DNA of 64,000 nucleotides, taken from assembly GCF_002860405.1 (NCBI RefSeq), contig NZ_NMWV01000005.1, positions 1 through 64,000 of the forward strand, read 5' to 3'. Positions 17,371 to 25,247 of this stretch are shown here, piece by piece (position 1 is the stretch's first letter; each line of letters begins with the position of its first letter). The translations under genes and the position numbers were made by a program. Source of the stretch: Bifidobacterium imperatoris (GTDB taxonomy: Bacteria > Actinomycetota > Actinomycetes > Actinomycetales > Bifidobacteriaceae). The notes below the pieces were generated by a model, which was not told the origin of the DNA, ran no database searches, and saw nothing but the letters and a program-made list of their open reading frames with translations.

Positions 17371-18357
17371 TCACGAAAGCACCGCGCGTTTGCCTATGCG
17401 CACAAATACCACCGTTGCCAAGATGATCATGACTCCGGCAAGAGCGGTTTCACCAAGCTGCACCCCATGTGCCCACAGTGGTACATGCCAACCAGCCTGC
17501 TTAAAAACAAGCAGCGCATCCTGCAGAGCAGTGGCGGTGATCACTAAGGGGAAGGTGAACGCCGCATACGCGGGAGATGGGGGAGTGGCCAGCATCCACG
17601 GCAGCAGTACCGCGACGAATGCAAATAAGAACTGCGAACAAGTGAGCAGCATCAGCATAAATATAGGATTATGTGTGGCACTTGTGCTGTAATACGAGGC
17701 AACCAAAAGACTGATGGGCGCACTGTAAATGGTCATCGTCGGTCTGATGCCAGCTGGCAAACCATGCCAGGCGATACGGCTGGAAATCAACACCAGCATG
17801 ATGATATCGATGACGAAACCGATGACAAAAATACTATGACCTGCCCATGCGAGTCCAACGGTTCCGGAAGTCACAGCGGCCACCAGAATGCCAACGAATC
17901 CAACCAGCCATGCAGGGCACACAGACGTCAAATGGAACTCACGCACTATGAACCGCCAAGCAAAATAGACCATTAGCGAAGCGATGCACAGCACCCCGCA
18001 CCACCAGATGATTTGTGCGCAGCGCAATCCAAAAGAACCAAAGTGAGCGAAGTACGTTCCCAAAGTAATAAGAGCCATCGGCATGGTAGTAGTCAATGGC
18101 GCAATCATTGGATTGCGATAGTCGGTAGCTAGACAGGTGCGTACCGTGGTGCTGCGGATGGCTATGCAATGTTTGGCTAATACCGGTATCAGCAGCATCA
18201 AACCTAATATGGCGCTCACAATATGTATCGGAGTCCACCAGAATTCCGGCAGTAGAGAAGCGGCAAGATTTCCGTATGAAAAAGCGGCTAGCGCCACACC
18301 AGCTTGGGGAAGCGGTGTGGCGCTAGCGATTTTCATGCCGCATGCTGCGGCGCTCAC
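17371..18357 (-). CDS. TDT/SLAC1-type (TehA-like) membrane transporter
   Basis: A 328-residue protein with about ten hydrophobic segments, resembling the tellurite-resistance/dicarboxylate transporter family (TehA, Mae1, SLAC1). Proteins of this family move small anions or organic acids. The predicted GTG start overlaps the stop of the upstream esterase in a GTGA arrangement, which points to translational coupling; an internal ATG at about 18336 is an alternative. Together with the esterase and an OFA transporter it may move a carboxylic acid released by ester cleavage. This is inference; the family call is moderately firm. Confidence 0.7.
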   Translation of the reverse strand: MSAAACGMKIASATPLPQAGVALAAFSYGNLAASLLPEFWWTPIHIVSAILGLMLLIPVLAKHCIAIRSTTVRTCLATDYRNPMIAPLTTTMPMALITLGTYFAHFGSFGLRCAQIIWWCGVLCIASLMVYFAWRFIVREFHLTSVCPAWLVGFVGILVAAVTSGTVGLAWAGHSIFVIGFVIDIIMLVLISSRIAWHGLPAGIRPTMTIYSAPISLLVASYYSTSATHNPIFMLMLLTCSQFLFAFVAVLLPWMLATPPSPAYAAFTFPLVITATALQDALLVFKQAGWHVPLWAHGVQLGETALAGVMIILATVVFVRIGKRAVLS

Positions 18358-19283
18358 AGGTACCGCCGTGCGAATCGAGCGATATCGTCAATGACTTCCA
18401 AAGCCTCGGCGTTGGAAGCATCGCCGGCCTGGGTCACGTTGAAGATATGGCCCAGAACCTTACCTTGGCCGAGCGGCCACATGCGCAGCTCGCAATCGCG
18501 ATTGCGGTGCACCATGATACGGGCCAATTCCAGGGAATTGTCGGCGAGCACATCCTCATCACTGGTGATGAGATAGGTGGGAGGCAGGTTGCCGTCCACG
18601 ATGAGGCGATCGAGATCGTTCTTGTATGGCGCGATGGCGATGATTTCGCTCGGCTTGGTGAAGTAGGCGGCGGTGTAATAGCTGATCAACGGCTCATAGA
18701 CACCACCTTCCAGGCGGAACATGCCGGAGGTTGCCACGAAGCCGCGAACGTCCAATCCGCTGGGCTGCATGAACCAGCGCTGGCGCACCACCTTGGAATT
18801 GTTGACGGCCAGTGCATACATGGCCAGTGTGGCACCTGCAGAATCACCGGTAACGAACACCTGATCAGGGTTGCCCTGATATTCGGCAACATGATCCTTG
18901 ACCCAAGCCATGACCGCCAGAGCGTCGCCAATCTGGTCGAAGAAGCTCACCTGCGGCACAAGGCGGTAGTTGGCGTTGACCACCACGAAGCCCTTGCCGG
19001 CCAGAATCATGTCGCGGCACAGGTTGTTCTCCTTGGTGCCGTAGTAGAGGCCACCGCCGTGGAAATCGATGAACACGGGCAGCGGCTCGCCTTCGGCAGC
19101 GCCTTCCGGACGGTAGATATCCAGCAGGTGATCGGACAGGCCATCCTCTAAATAGGGGAGATCCTTAATGGATTCGATGCCTTCCGGCAGAATCTGAGCG
19201 GCAAGATGCGGCGCATCGTTCTTGGCCATCAGCGCGGCGCGTTCGGCCAGCAGATCAATGGCTTCCTGACGATCGACAATCAT
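18354..19283 (-). CDS. Alpha/beta-hydrolase (HSL-type carboxylesterase)
   Basis: A 309-residue cytoplasmic serine hydrolase of the hormone-sensitive-lipase class. The oxyanion-hole motif is FHGGG (DFHGGGLYYG), the nucleophile elbow is GDSAG, the acid is in SDEDVLADN and the histidine in GHIF. It probably removes acyl or aromatic-acid esters from an imported compound. It is sandwiched between an OFA-type MFS gene (68 bases upstream) and a TDT-type transporter (4-base overlap). The start follows AAGGAATAACC (AAGGA about 6 bases before the ATG). The set is probably controlled by the TetR at 20821 through the palindrome at 20665. Confidence 0.87.
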   Translation of the reverse strand: MIVDRQEAIDLLAERAALMAKNDAPHLAAQILPEGIESIKDLPYLEDGLSDHLLDIYRPEGAAEGEPLPVFIDFHGGGLYYGTKENNLCRDMILAGKGFVVVNANYRLVPQVSFFDQIGDALAVMAWVKDHVAEYQGNPDQVFVTGDSAGATLAMYALAVNNSKVVRQRWFMQPSGLDVRGFVATSGMFRLEGGVYEPLISYYTAAYFTKPSEIIAIAPYKNDLDRLIVDGNLPPTYLITSDEDVLADNSLELARIMVHRNRDCELRMWPLGQGKVLGHIFNVTQAGDASNAEALEVIDDIARFARRYL

Positions 19284-19351
19284 GGTTATTCCTTATATTT
19301 CAGTTCGTTGAGTAATACGTTACAGTTCGTGGAGCGGATGCATGCGGCTCA

Positions 19352-20623
19352 TTACTGAGCTTCGGCTAGTTCCTTGTTCTCGCGGAACGGGCGGCCGGTG
19401 TATGCGGCGATGACCAGTGCGGCTGCGATGACGTAGATGACGATGCCGCCGGAGATGGAAACCACGTAGCTGCCGGTGGAGTCGAACAGCGTACCGTGCA
19501 GCGTGGTGAATGCCGCGTTGGCGAAGGAGCCGAACATCGAGATGATGGACAGGATGGTGCTGTAGTCCTTCGGACCGAAGGAGTTGCGGATGACCCACGG
19601 GATGCCGACCAGCACGAAGCCCTGGCCGATGCCGGCGAAGAGACCCGCCACGATGGACAGCGCTTGCATGTGGGAGATCAGCAGACCGCCCCAGCCGAGG
19701 ATGCCGATGCAGGTGAACAGGGAGACCACGACGGCCGGCTTCAGGTGATCGAGCAGAATGCCGATGAGCATCTTTCCGGTGGCGGCGCCGAGCAGGGTGC
19801 CGGTCATCACCAGTGCACCCTGGGAGAGGGTGAAGCCGTACTGCACTTCGTGAGCGGAGATGTGCTGCAGCAGGGAGTTGGAGAACTGCTGGATGATGAT
19901 GGCGATGGACAGGAAGATAAAGGCGCGGGTCATGAAGGCCTTCTTGGCGTCGAGACCCTGGGCGGCGGTGTTGGTGGCGGTACCATTGCCGGCCTGTTCC
20001 TCGTAGCCGTACGGCAGTTCACCCTTGGTTGGATCCGGAGCGAACTTCAGCGCGAAGATGGAGAACGGCAGAATGCACACGAGCACGGCGATGCCGGTGA
20101 TGAGGTAGGCGGTACGCCAGCCCTGGGCGGTGATCAGGTTGGAGACGACCGGGTTGAAGATGGCGCCGCCGATGCCGGAGATGCCCATACCGATACCCAT
20201 AACCGTACCAAGCTTCTTGTTGAACCAGTTCGAAAGCAGTACCGGCGGAGTCAAAGCGATGGGAATCACGTAGGCGACGCCGAGCACGGCGAAGGCCACA
20301 TCAAACTGCCAGATGGCGGTGAAAGTGGAGCCCAAGATGAACACGCCGCCGGCAAGTGCGATGCAGACGCTGATTACGATGCGCGAGTCGATTTTCTTGA
20401 GCAGTGCGCCTGCGAACAGCATGGTGATGGCTGCGGTGATCTGCTCAATGGAAAGCGGCAGGGAGACCTGGGAACGGCCGACACCGAATTCCGCGGACAG
20501 TGCGTTGAAGTACAGACCTTGGGTGTTGACGATGAGGCCGAAGCCGATGAATGAGAGCACGCAGCAGCCTGCGAATACGAACCACGGCCTCCATGCCTTG
20601 GTCTTTGGTGCGTTGGTGGACAT
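19352..20623 (-). CDS. MFS transporter, OFA (oxalate/formate antiporter-like) type
   Basis: A 423-residue protein with about twelve membrane segments. It starts with a polar tail (NAPKTKAWRPW) and shares the OFA-type organisation with the transporter at 1330. The central loop (about 200-225) is polar. AAGGAGG is well placed before the ATG. It heads a minus-strand operon with an esterase and a TDT transporter, so its substrate is presumably an ester or organic acid. A perfect 20-base palindrome 42-61 bases upstream is the likely operator. Confidence 0.85.
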   Translation of the reverse strand: MSTNAPKTKAWRPWFVFAGCCVLSFIGFGLIVNTQGLYFNALSAEFGVGRSQVSLPLSIEQITAAITMLFAGALLKKIDSRIVISVCIALAGGVFILGSTFTAIWQFDVAFAVLGVAYVIPIALTPPVLLSNWFNKKLGTVMGIGMGISGIGGAIFNPVVSNLITAQGWRTAYLITGIAVLVCILPFSIFALKFAPDPTKGELPYGYEEQAGNGTATNTAAQGLDAKKAFMTRAFIFLSIAIIIQQFSNSLLQHISAHEVQYGFTLSQGALVMTGTLLGAATGKMLIGILLDHLKPAVVVSLFTCIGILGWGGLLISHMQALSIVAGLFAGIGQGFVLVGIPWVIRNSFGPKDYSTILSIISMFGSFANAAFTTLHGTLFDSTGSYVVSISGGIVIYVIAAALVIAAYTGRPFRENKELAEAQ

Positions 20624-20664
20624 TGTGAACCTCCTTGTAAAACTTGAGAACCCCGTTGTCTCAA

Positions 20665-20684
20665 GTAAGTAAGTACTTACTTAC
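20665..20684. promoter_or_regulatory. Perfect 20-bp palindrome in the OFA/TetR divergent region
   Basis: GTAAGTAAGTACTTACTTAC is fully self-complementary. It lies between the divergent OFA transporter and TetR genes and looks like a TetR-family operator. TTGAGA and CTTGTA-type sequences nearby could be promoter parts for the minus strand. Confidence 0.75.
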
Positions 20685-20820
20685 AAAAGGAGATGATAGC
20701 GAGGGGCGCACTTTTCGGCAATGAGACTGCGGTGGTCGGCGTGTTCCGTTGCTATGCAAGGGTTTTCTGACTCCGCTATGATGGCGTGAGAGTGAAATTT
20801 CATGCAGGGAAAGGGTGATT

Positions 20821-21471
20821 ATGGCTGCCGCTGCCTCTCCGGATACCGGACGCGCGATTCGTCGACGCAAGAGTGGTGATGAACGACGGCAGGAGATCAT
20901 TCGCGAGGCAACCAAAGTCATTGCAGAGCGCGGATTCTATGGAGCCTCGCTGCAAGAGATCGCCGATGGCATCGGCATTACCCAAGCCGGCATGCTTCGC
21001 CATGTGAAGAACAAGAATGAACTATTGCTGCTGGTACTGGGGCAGTTTGAATCCGATAATCCCACGCAGGCATGCTTGGAAGCCATGTTCAGCGATTATC
21101 GCGAGACCGGTCGGCCGCAATCTTTCCCCGCTATTTATCGCACGTCGGTTAAGCAGGCGCTGGATAATCCGCGGCTGACGCAACTGTATTTGGTGCTGCG
21201 CGCCGAGGCTATGGATCCGCGGCATCCTGCCCACGATTATTTTGCGCAACGTGGTTTGAGGGGCCGCGATAATGTGGCGAACATTGAGTGGAATGTACCG
21301 GAGCGGTATCGCGATCCCAAGGCGATCGTGGATTTGTACCTCACGATGGGTAGTGCGCTTGATGGCCTGCAGATGCGTTGGCTGGGTGAGAATGATTTTG
21401 ATTTGGAACAGCACTGGAAAGTGTGCGAGGACTTCTTCTATCCATTGCCGGAATGGGAAGGTTGCCGCTAG
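20821..21471 (+). CDS. TetR-family regulator (third paralogue)
   Basis: A 216-residue regulator (21471 includes the stop). The helix-turn-helix is LQEIADGIGITQAGMLRHVK, preceded by a basic RRRKSGDERRQEI helix. The C-terminus, DGLQMRWL...YPLPEWEGCR, is the same signature as in the other three TetR proteins. GGGAAAGGGTG lies before the ATG. It is divergent from the OFA/esterase/TDT operon, and a perfect 20-base palindrome lies between them, so it is the likely repressor. It is tail-to-tail with another TetR gene, only 11 bases apart and with no visible terminator between. Confidence 0.87.
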   Translation: MAAAASPDTGRAIRRRKSGDERRQEIIREATKVIAERGFYGASLQEIADGIGITQAGMLRHVKNKNELLLLVLGQFESDNPTQACLEAMFSDYRETGRPQSFPAIYRTSVKQALDNPRLTQLYLVLRAEAMDPRHPAHDYFAQRGLRGRDNVANIEWNVPERYRDPKAIVDLYLTMGSALDGLQMRWLGENDFDLEQHWKVCEDFFYPLPEWEGCR

Positions 21472-21482
21472 GGCGCTGCGGT

Positions 21483-22076
21483 TTACCGATACCCGTTCCA
21501 TTGCGGCAGCGGGAATAGCACCGCCTCGCAATCGCTCCACATGGCATTGAGATCCTGCCCAGGGGAGCGCAGCCAGCGCAACTGAATACCATCCATCATG
21601 GCGAAGCTCGCCTGCAGAATATGCTCCACGTTCACGTTGTCCGGCACGAACCAATTGATGTTCTGCGCATTGGCCACGGTCTGCCGTTCGCGATCGGCGA
21701 AGTAGGCGTGCGCAGGGTGATCGGGGTCCAATGCTTCGGCGCTCAAGGTGGAGAACATGTGCACCAGTGAGGGTCGCTTTGCATTGACTGCCACCACGCG
21801 GCGCAACATATCGGGTATCAGTGGGTGTTCTTCAGTCACCATGCCAGCGGTAAGCGCAACGGTTTCCTTGTCGTAGACTTCACTGAGCACCAGGCTGAGC
21901 AGGCCTTCCTTGCTGCCCACATAATGCAATACCCCGGCTTTGGTGAGTCCCACTTCAGTGGCGATGCGCTGCAGGGAAGTGCCGTAGTAGCCGAGTTTGC
22001 CGAATGATTCGACGGTGGCTTCGATGATGGCATTGCGGCGATCATCGGTCTGCGTAGTGGGAGAGGTACTGTTCAT
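21483..22076 (-). CDS. TetR-family regulator (fourth paralogue)
   Basis: A 197-residue regulator. A longer reading from 22112 exists, but the ATG at 22076 (MNSTSPTTQ) has AAGG 8 bases before it and gives the usual length ahead of the helix-turn-helix (LQRIATEVGLTKAGVLHYVG). The end DGIQLRWL...FPLPQWNGYR again matches the three other TetR proteins. It is divergent from a GH3 gene. The sequence ACCAACCGGTTGGT at the GH3 promoter, and a half-site ACCAACCG before its own start, suggest that it represses both. Confidence 0.86.
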   Translation of the reverse strand: MNSTSPTTQTDDRRNAIIEATVESFGKLGYYGTSLQRIATEVGLTKAGVLHYVGSKEGLLSLVLSEVYDKETVALTAGMVTEEHPLIPDMLRRVVAVNAKRPSLVHMFSTLSAEALDPDHPAHAYFADRERQTVANAQNINWFVPDNVNVEHILQASFAMMDGIQLRWLRSPGQDLNAMWSDCEAVLFPLPQWNGYR

Positions 22077-22154
22077 GAAGGTAACCTTACGGTTGGTTAG
22101 TAGTGTTTTCAAATGATTCTGGCGTGTTGTGGTTCTGAATTTGATAATCTACCT

Positions 22155-22168
22155 ACCAACCGGTTGGT
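22155..22168 (+). promoter_or_regulatory. Operator ACCAACCGGTTGGT before GH3
   Basis: This perfect 14-base palindrome begins about 7 bases after GATAAT (22143-22148), so it would cover the start of transcription. The TetR side of the intergenic region has a half-copy, GGTTGGT (22091-22097). Confidence 0.7.
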
Positions 22169-22317
22169 CGAGAGAAAACGACCTGGAATTCACCATCTGG
22201 GATTCATGGATGATTGCCACGGGTGAATACCACGGATAGTTAAGCGCTGCGCAATGGTGCTTGATTCCGGGCCGCACGGACTGACTGATATCGCACAACT
22301 CAAAGAAAGAGGTTCCC

Positions 22318-24570
22318 ATGAGCGAGCAGACCTACCCTTCCGTCAAGGACCTGACCCTCGAAGAGAAAGCATCCCTCACCTCCGGCGGTGACGCTTGGCA
22401 TCTGCAGGGTGTCGAGTCCAAGGGCGTCCCCGGTTACATGATTACCGATGGCCCTCACGGTCTGCGCAAATCCCTGGCTTCCAGCACCGGCGAAACCGAT
22501 CTGGATGACTCCGTGCCGGCCACCTGCTTCCCTCCGGCCGCTGGCTTGTCCAGTTCATGGAACCCGGAACTCATTCATCAGGTCGGCGAGGCAATGGCCG
22601 AGGAATGCATTCAAGAAAAGGTGGCCGTGATCCTCGGCCCCGGTGTGAACATCAAGCGCAACCCGCTCGGAGGCCGCTGCTTTGAATACTGGTCCGAAGA
22701 CCCGTATTTGGCTGGCCATGAAGCGGTCGGCATCGTTGCCGGCGTGCAATCCAAGGGTGTAGGCACGTCCCTGAAGCACTTCGCAGCCAACAATCAGGAG
22801 ACCGACCGTCTGCGCGTGGACGCTCGCATCAGCCAGCGCGCTCTGCGTGAAATCTACCTGCCGGCATTTGAGCACATCGTCAAAACCGCTCAGCCGTGGA
22901 CCATCATGTGCTCCTACAACCGTATCAATGGCGTGCACTCCTCTCAGAACCATTGGCTGCTGACCGACGTACTGCGCGACGAATGGGGCTTCGAAGGCAT
23001 CGTCATGTCCGACTGGGGCGCCGACCACGATCGCGTGGCCTCCCTGAACGCCGGTCTGAACCTTGAAATGCCGCCAAGCTACACCGACGATCAGGTGGTA
23101 TACGCCGCCCGCGACGGCCGCATCGCTCCGGCCCAACTGGACCGTATGGCTCAGGGCATGATCGATCTGACCAACAAGGCCCGTGCCGCCATGAGCATTG
23201 ACGGCTACCGTTTCGACGTGGATGCACACGACGAAGTGGCCCATCAGGCCGCCGTGGAATCTATGGTGCTGCTCAAGAACGATGAAGCCATCCTGCCGCT
23301 CGACCCGAGCGCAGGCGAGAAGATCGCGGTCATCGGCGAATTCGCACGCACCCCGCGCTACCAGGGCGGTGGCTCTTCGCACATCACCCCCACCAAGATG
23401 ACCAGCTTCCTTGACACGCTTGCCGAGCGCGGCATCGAGGCCAGCTTCGCCCCCGGCTTCACGCTCGATCTTGAGCCTGCGGACCCGGCGCTGGAAGCTG
23501 CAGCCATTGAAACCGCCAAGACCGCCGACAAGGTACTCATGTTCCTGGGGCTTCCGGAAGCCGCCGAATCCGAAGGCTTCGACCGCGAAAACCTCGACAT
23601 GCCGGCCAAGCAGATCGAACTGCTGCGCCGCGTTGCCGAAGTGAACCCGAACGTGGCCGTGGTGCTCTCCAACGGTTCCGTGGTCTCCGTGCACCCGTGG
23701 GCCCAGTATGCCAAGGGCATTCTGGAATCTTGGCTGCTCGGCCAGGCCGGTGGCCCGGCGCTCGCCGATGTGATCTTCGGCAAGGTGAGCCCCTCCGGCA
23801 AGCTTGCCCAGTCCATTCCGCTGGACATCAATGATGACCCGAGCATGCTCAACTGGCCGGGCGAGGAAGGCCATGTGGACTACGGCGAAGGCGTGTTCGT
23901 GGGCTACCGCTACTACGACACCTATAAGAAGGCCGTCGATTACCCGTTCGGCTACGGCCTGAGCTATGCCACCTTCGAGGTCTCCGATATCTCTGCCGCC
24001 AAGACCGGCGCCAACACCGCGTCCGTAACCGCCACCGTGACCAACACCTCCGCGGTGGATGCCGCCGAAACCGTGCAGGTCTACGTGGCACCCGGCAAGG
24101 CGGACGTTGCGCGCCCGGTACACGAACTCAAGGGCTTCAAGAAGGTGTTCCTGAAGGCCGGCGAATCCGCAACCGTGACCATCGACCTTGACGAACGCGC
24201 GTTCGCCTACTGGTCCGAGAAGTTCAACGACTGGCATGTGGAAGCCGGCGAATACGGCATCGAAATTGGCACGAGCTCTCGTGACATCGCCGCAACGGTG
24301 AGCGTGGAGCTCGACGGCGACGGCAAGACCCAGCCGCTGACCGAATGGTCCACCTTCGGCGAATGGTCCGCCGATCCGGTCGGCTCCAAGGTGGTCGAGG
24401 ACTTGACCGCTGCAGGCGAGGCCGGCAAGTTGCCGAAGCTCACCGATAACGCCATGATGCGCATGTTCCTGAACTCCATGCCGATTAACTCGCTGCCCAC
24501 GCTGATGGGTGAAGCCGGCAAGGACGTCACCAAGTTCCTGCTGAACGGCTACGCCGAACTGAATAAGTAA
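22318..24570 (+). CDS. GH3-family beta-glucosidase
   Basis: A 750-residue cytoplasmic glycoside hydrolase family 3 enzyme with the full domain order: barrel, alpha/beta sandwich and fibronectin III-like domain (about residues 560-635), followed by a tail. The substrate-binding block GVNIKRNPLGGRCFEYWSEDP, in which the catalytic barrel loops lie, and KHFAANNQE are typical of beta-glucosidases. The nucleophile is predicted as Asp232 in IVMSDWGAD. GAGG lies 6 bases before the ATG. It is transcribed alone, controlled by the divergent TetR, and ends at a strong hairpin. The substrate is likely a plant beta-glucoside or beta-gluco-oligosaccharide; linkage unknown. Confidence 0.92.
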   Translation: MSEQTYPSVKDLTLEEKASLTSGGDAWHLQGVESKGVPGYMITDGPHGLRKSLASSTGETDLDDSVPATCFPPAAGLSSSWNPELIHQVGEAMAEECIQEKVAVILGPGVNIKRNPLGGRCFEYWSEDPYLAGHEAVGIVAGVQSKGVGTSLKHFAANNQETDRLRVDARISQRALREIYLPAFEHIVKTAQPWTIMCSYNRINGVHSSQNHWLLTDVLRDEWGFEGIVMSDWGADHDRVASLNAGLNLEMPPSYTDDQVVYAARDGRIAPAQLDRMAQGMIDLTNKARAAMSIDGYRFDVDAHDEVAHQAAVESMVLLKNDEAILPLDPSAGEKIAVIGEFARTPRYQGGGSSHITPTKMTSFLDTLAERGIEASFAPGFTLDLEPADPALEAAAIETAKTADKVLMFLGLPEAAESEGFDRENLDMPAKQIELLRRVAEVNPNVAVVLSNGSVVSVHPWAQYAKGILESWLLGQAGGPALADVIFGKVSPSGKLAQSIPLDINDDPSMLNWPGEEGHVDYGEGVFVGYRYYDTYKKAVDYPFGYGLSYATFEVSDISAAKTGANTASVTATVTNTSAVDAAETVQVYVAPGKADVARPVHELKGFKKVFLKAGESATVTIDLDERAFAYWSEKFNDWHVEAGEYGIEIGTSSRDIAATVSVELDGDGKTQPLTEWSTFGEWSADPVGSKVVEDLTAAGEAGKLPKLTDNAMMRMFLNSMPINSLPTLMGEAGKDVTKFLLNGYAELNK

Positions 24571-24584
24571 GGAACGCACGATTT

Positions 24585-24611
24585 GGCTCCCCTCGCTGAG
24601 GGGAGCCTTTT
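24585..24611 (+). terminator. Rho-independent terminator after GH3
   Basis: GGCTCCCCTC and GAGGGGAGCC form a perfect 10-bp stem with a 3-base loop, followed by TTTT. Confidence 0.93.
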
Positions 24612-24658
24612 GTTCTGTTCTGCTCTGTGTTTCGTTGTGCTGTTGCGACACGCTGATT

Positions 24659-24716
24659 GTTGCATGTGCAACTGTTGTATGTGGTGCGCATTACACTGTT
24701 TCGTTGCATATACAAC
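24659..24716 (+). promoter_or_regulatory. Paired MarR-type operators before the ABC exporter operon
   Basis: GTTGCATGTGCAAC (24659-24672) and GTTGCATATACAAC (24703-24716) are two 14-base near-palindromes sharing GTTGCAT and CAAC, with GTTGTATG as a third half-copy between them. TTACACT (24691-24697) is a possible -10. The MarR gene downstream is the probable binder. Confidence 0.65.
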
Positions 24717-24773
24717 AGTTGCAGATGCAGCGCAACTATCACAAACAATAAGGCAATCGAATGGGGGAGCGAT

Positions 24774-25247
24774 ATGGATCATCATGCTCTCAGCATCGAA
24801 ATGCGCTCACTAAGCAAAGCCGTAGATCGATATTTAGGTGAAAGCATGCCGGAATCCGCGCGTATCGCGACCGGTGGCAACGCCCATATCATCATCTTTC
24901 TGGCGCGCAATCGCGACCGCGACATCTACCAGCACACCATAGAGCAGAAATTCTGCATCACGCGTTCCACTGCATCCCGCGTATTGACGCTGATGGAAAA
25001 GAAAGGTCTGATTGTGCGCGAGCCGGTGGCCCATGATGCCAGACTCAAACGCATCGTTTTGACCGACAAGGCGGATTCCATCGTGGCCGACCTGAAAGCC
25101 AATGGTGAGCGTGTGGAACATCTGCTGGTTGAAGGCCTGACGGATAGCGAACAAGCCGCCTTGCGTGATTGTGTCAGACGCATGCGGGCGAACATCGATG
25201 CCGCACAACGAGAATACGAACAGGATATGAAGGAGGAGAGTAAATGA
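24774..25247 (+). CDS. MarR-family regulator
   Basis: A 157-residue winged-helix protein. The recognition region is FCITRSTASRVLTLMEKKGLIVREPVAHDARLKRI, which contains the MarR-typical wing with D-x-R; long helices flank it and dimerise. The start chosen is the ATG after GGGGGAG; longer readings upstream would run through the operator region. Its stop overlaps the next start in ATGA, so it is translationally coupled to the ABC exporter it probably represses. The inducer is likely a toxic small molecule that the exporter removes. Confidence 0.88.
   Translation: MDHHALSIEMRSLSKAVDRYLGESMPESARIATGGNAHIIIFLARNRDRDIYQHTIEQKFCITRSTASRVLTLMEKKGLIVREPVAHDARLKRIVLTDKADSIVADLKANGERVEHLLVEGLTDSEQAALRDCVRRMRANIDAAQREYEQDMKEESK

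Noticed and set aside
22555..24651. A 698-codon open frame on the minus strand
   Set aside because: It is the shadow of the second GH3 gene and is rich in Gly, His and Val with no domain; it also runs across a terminator.
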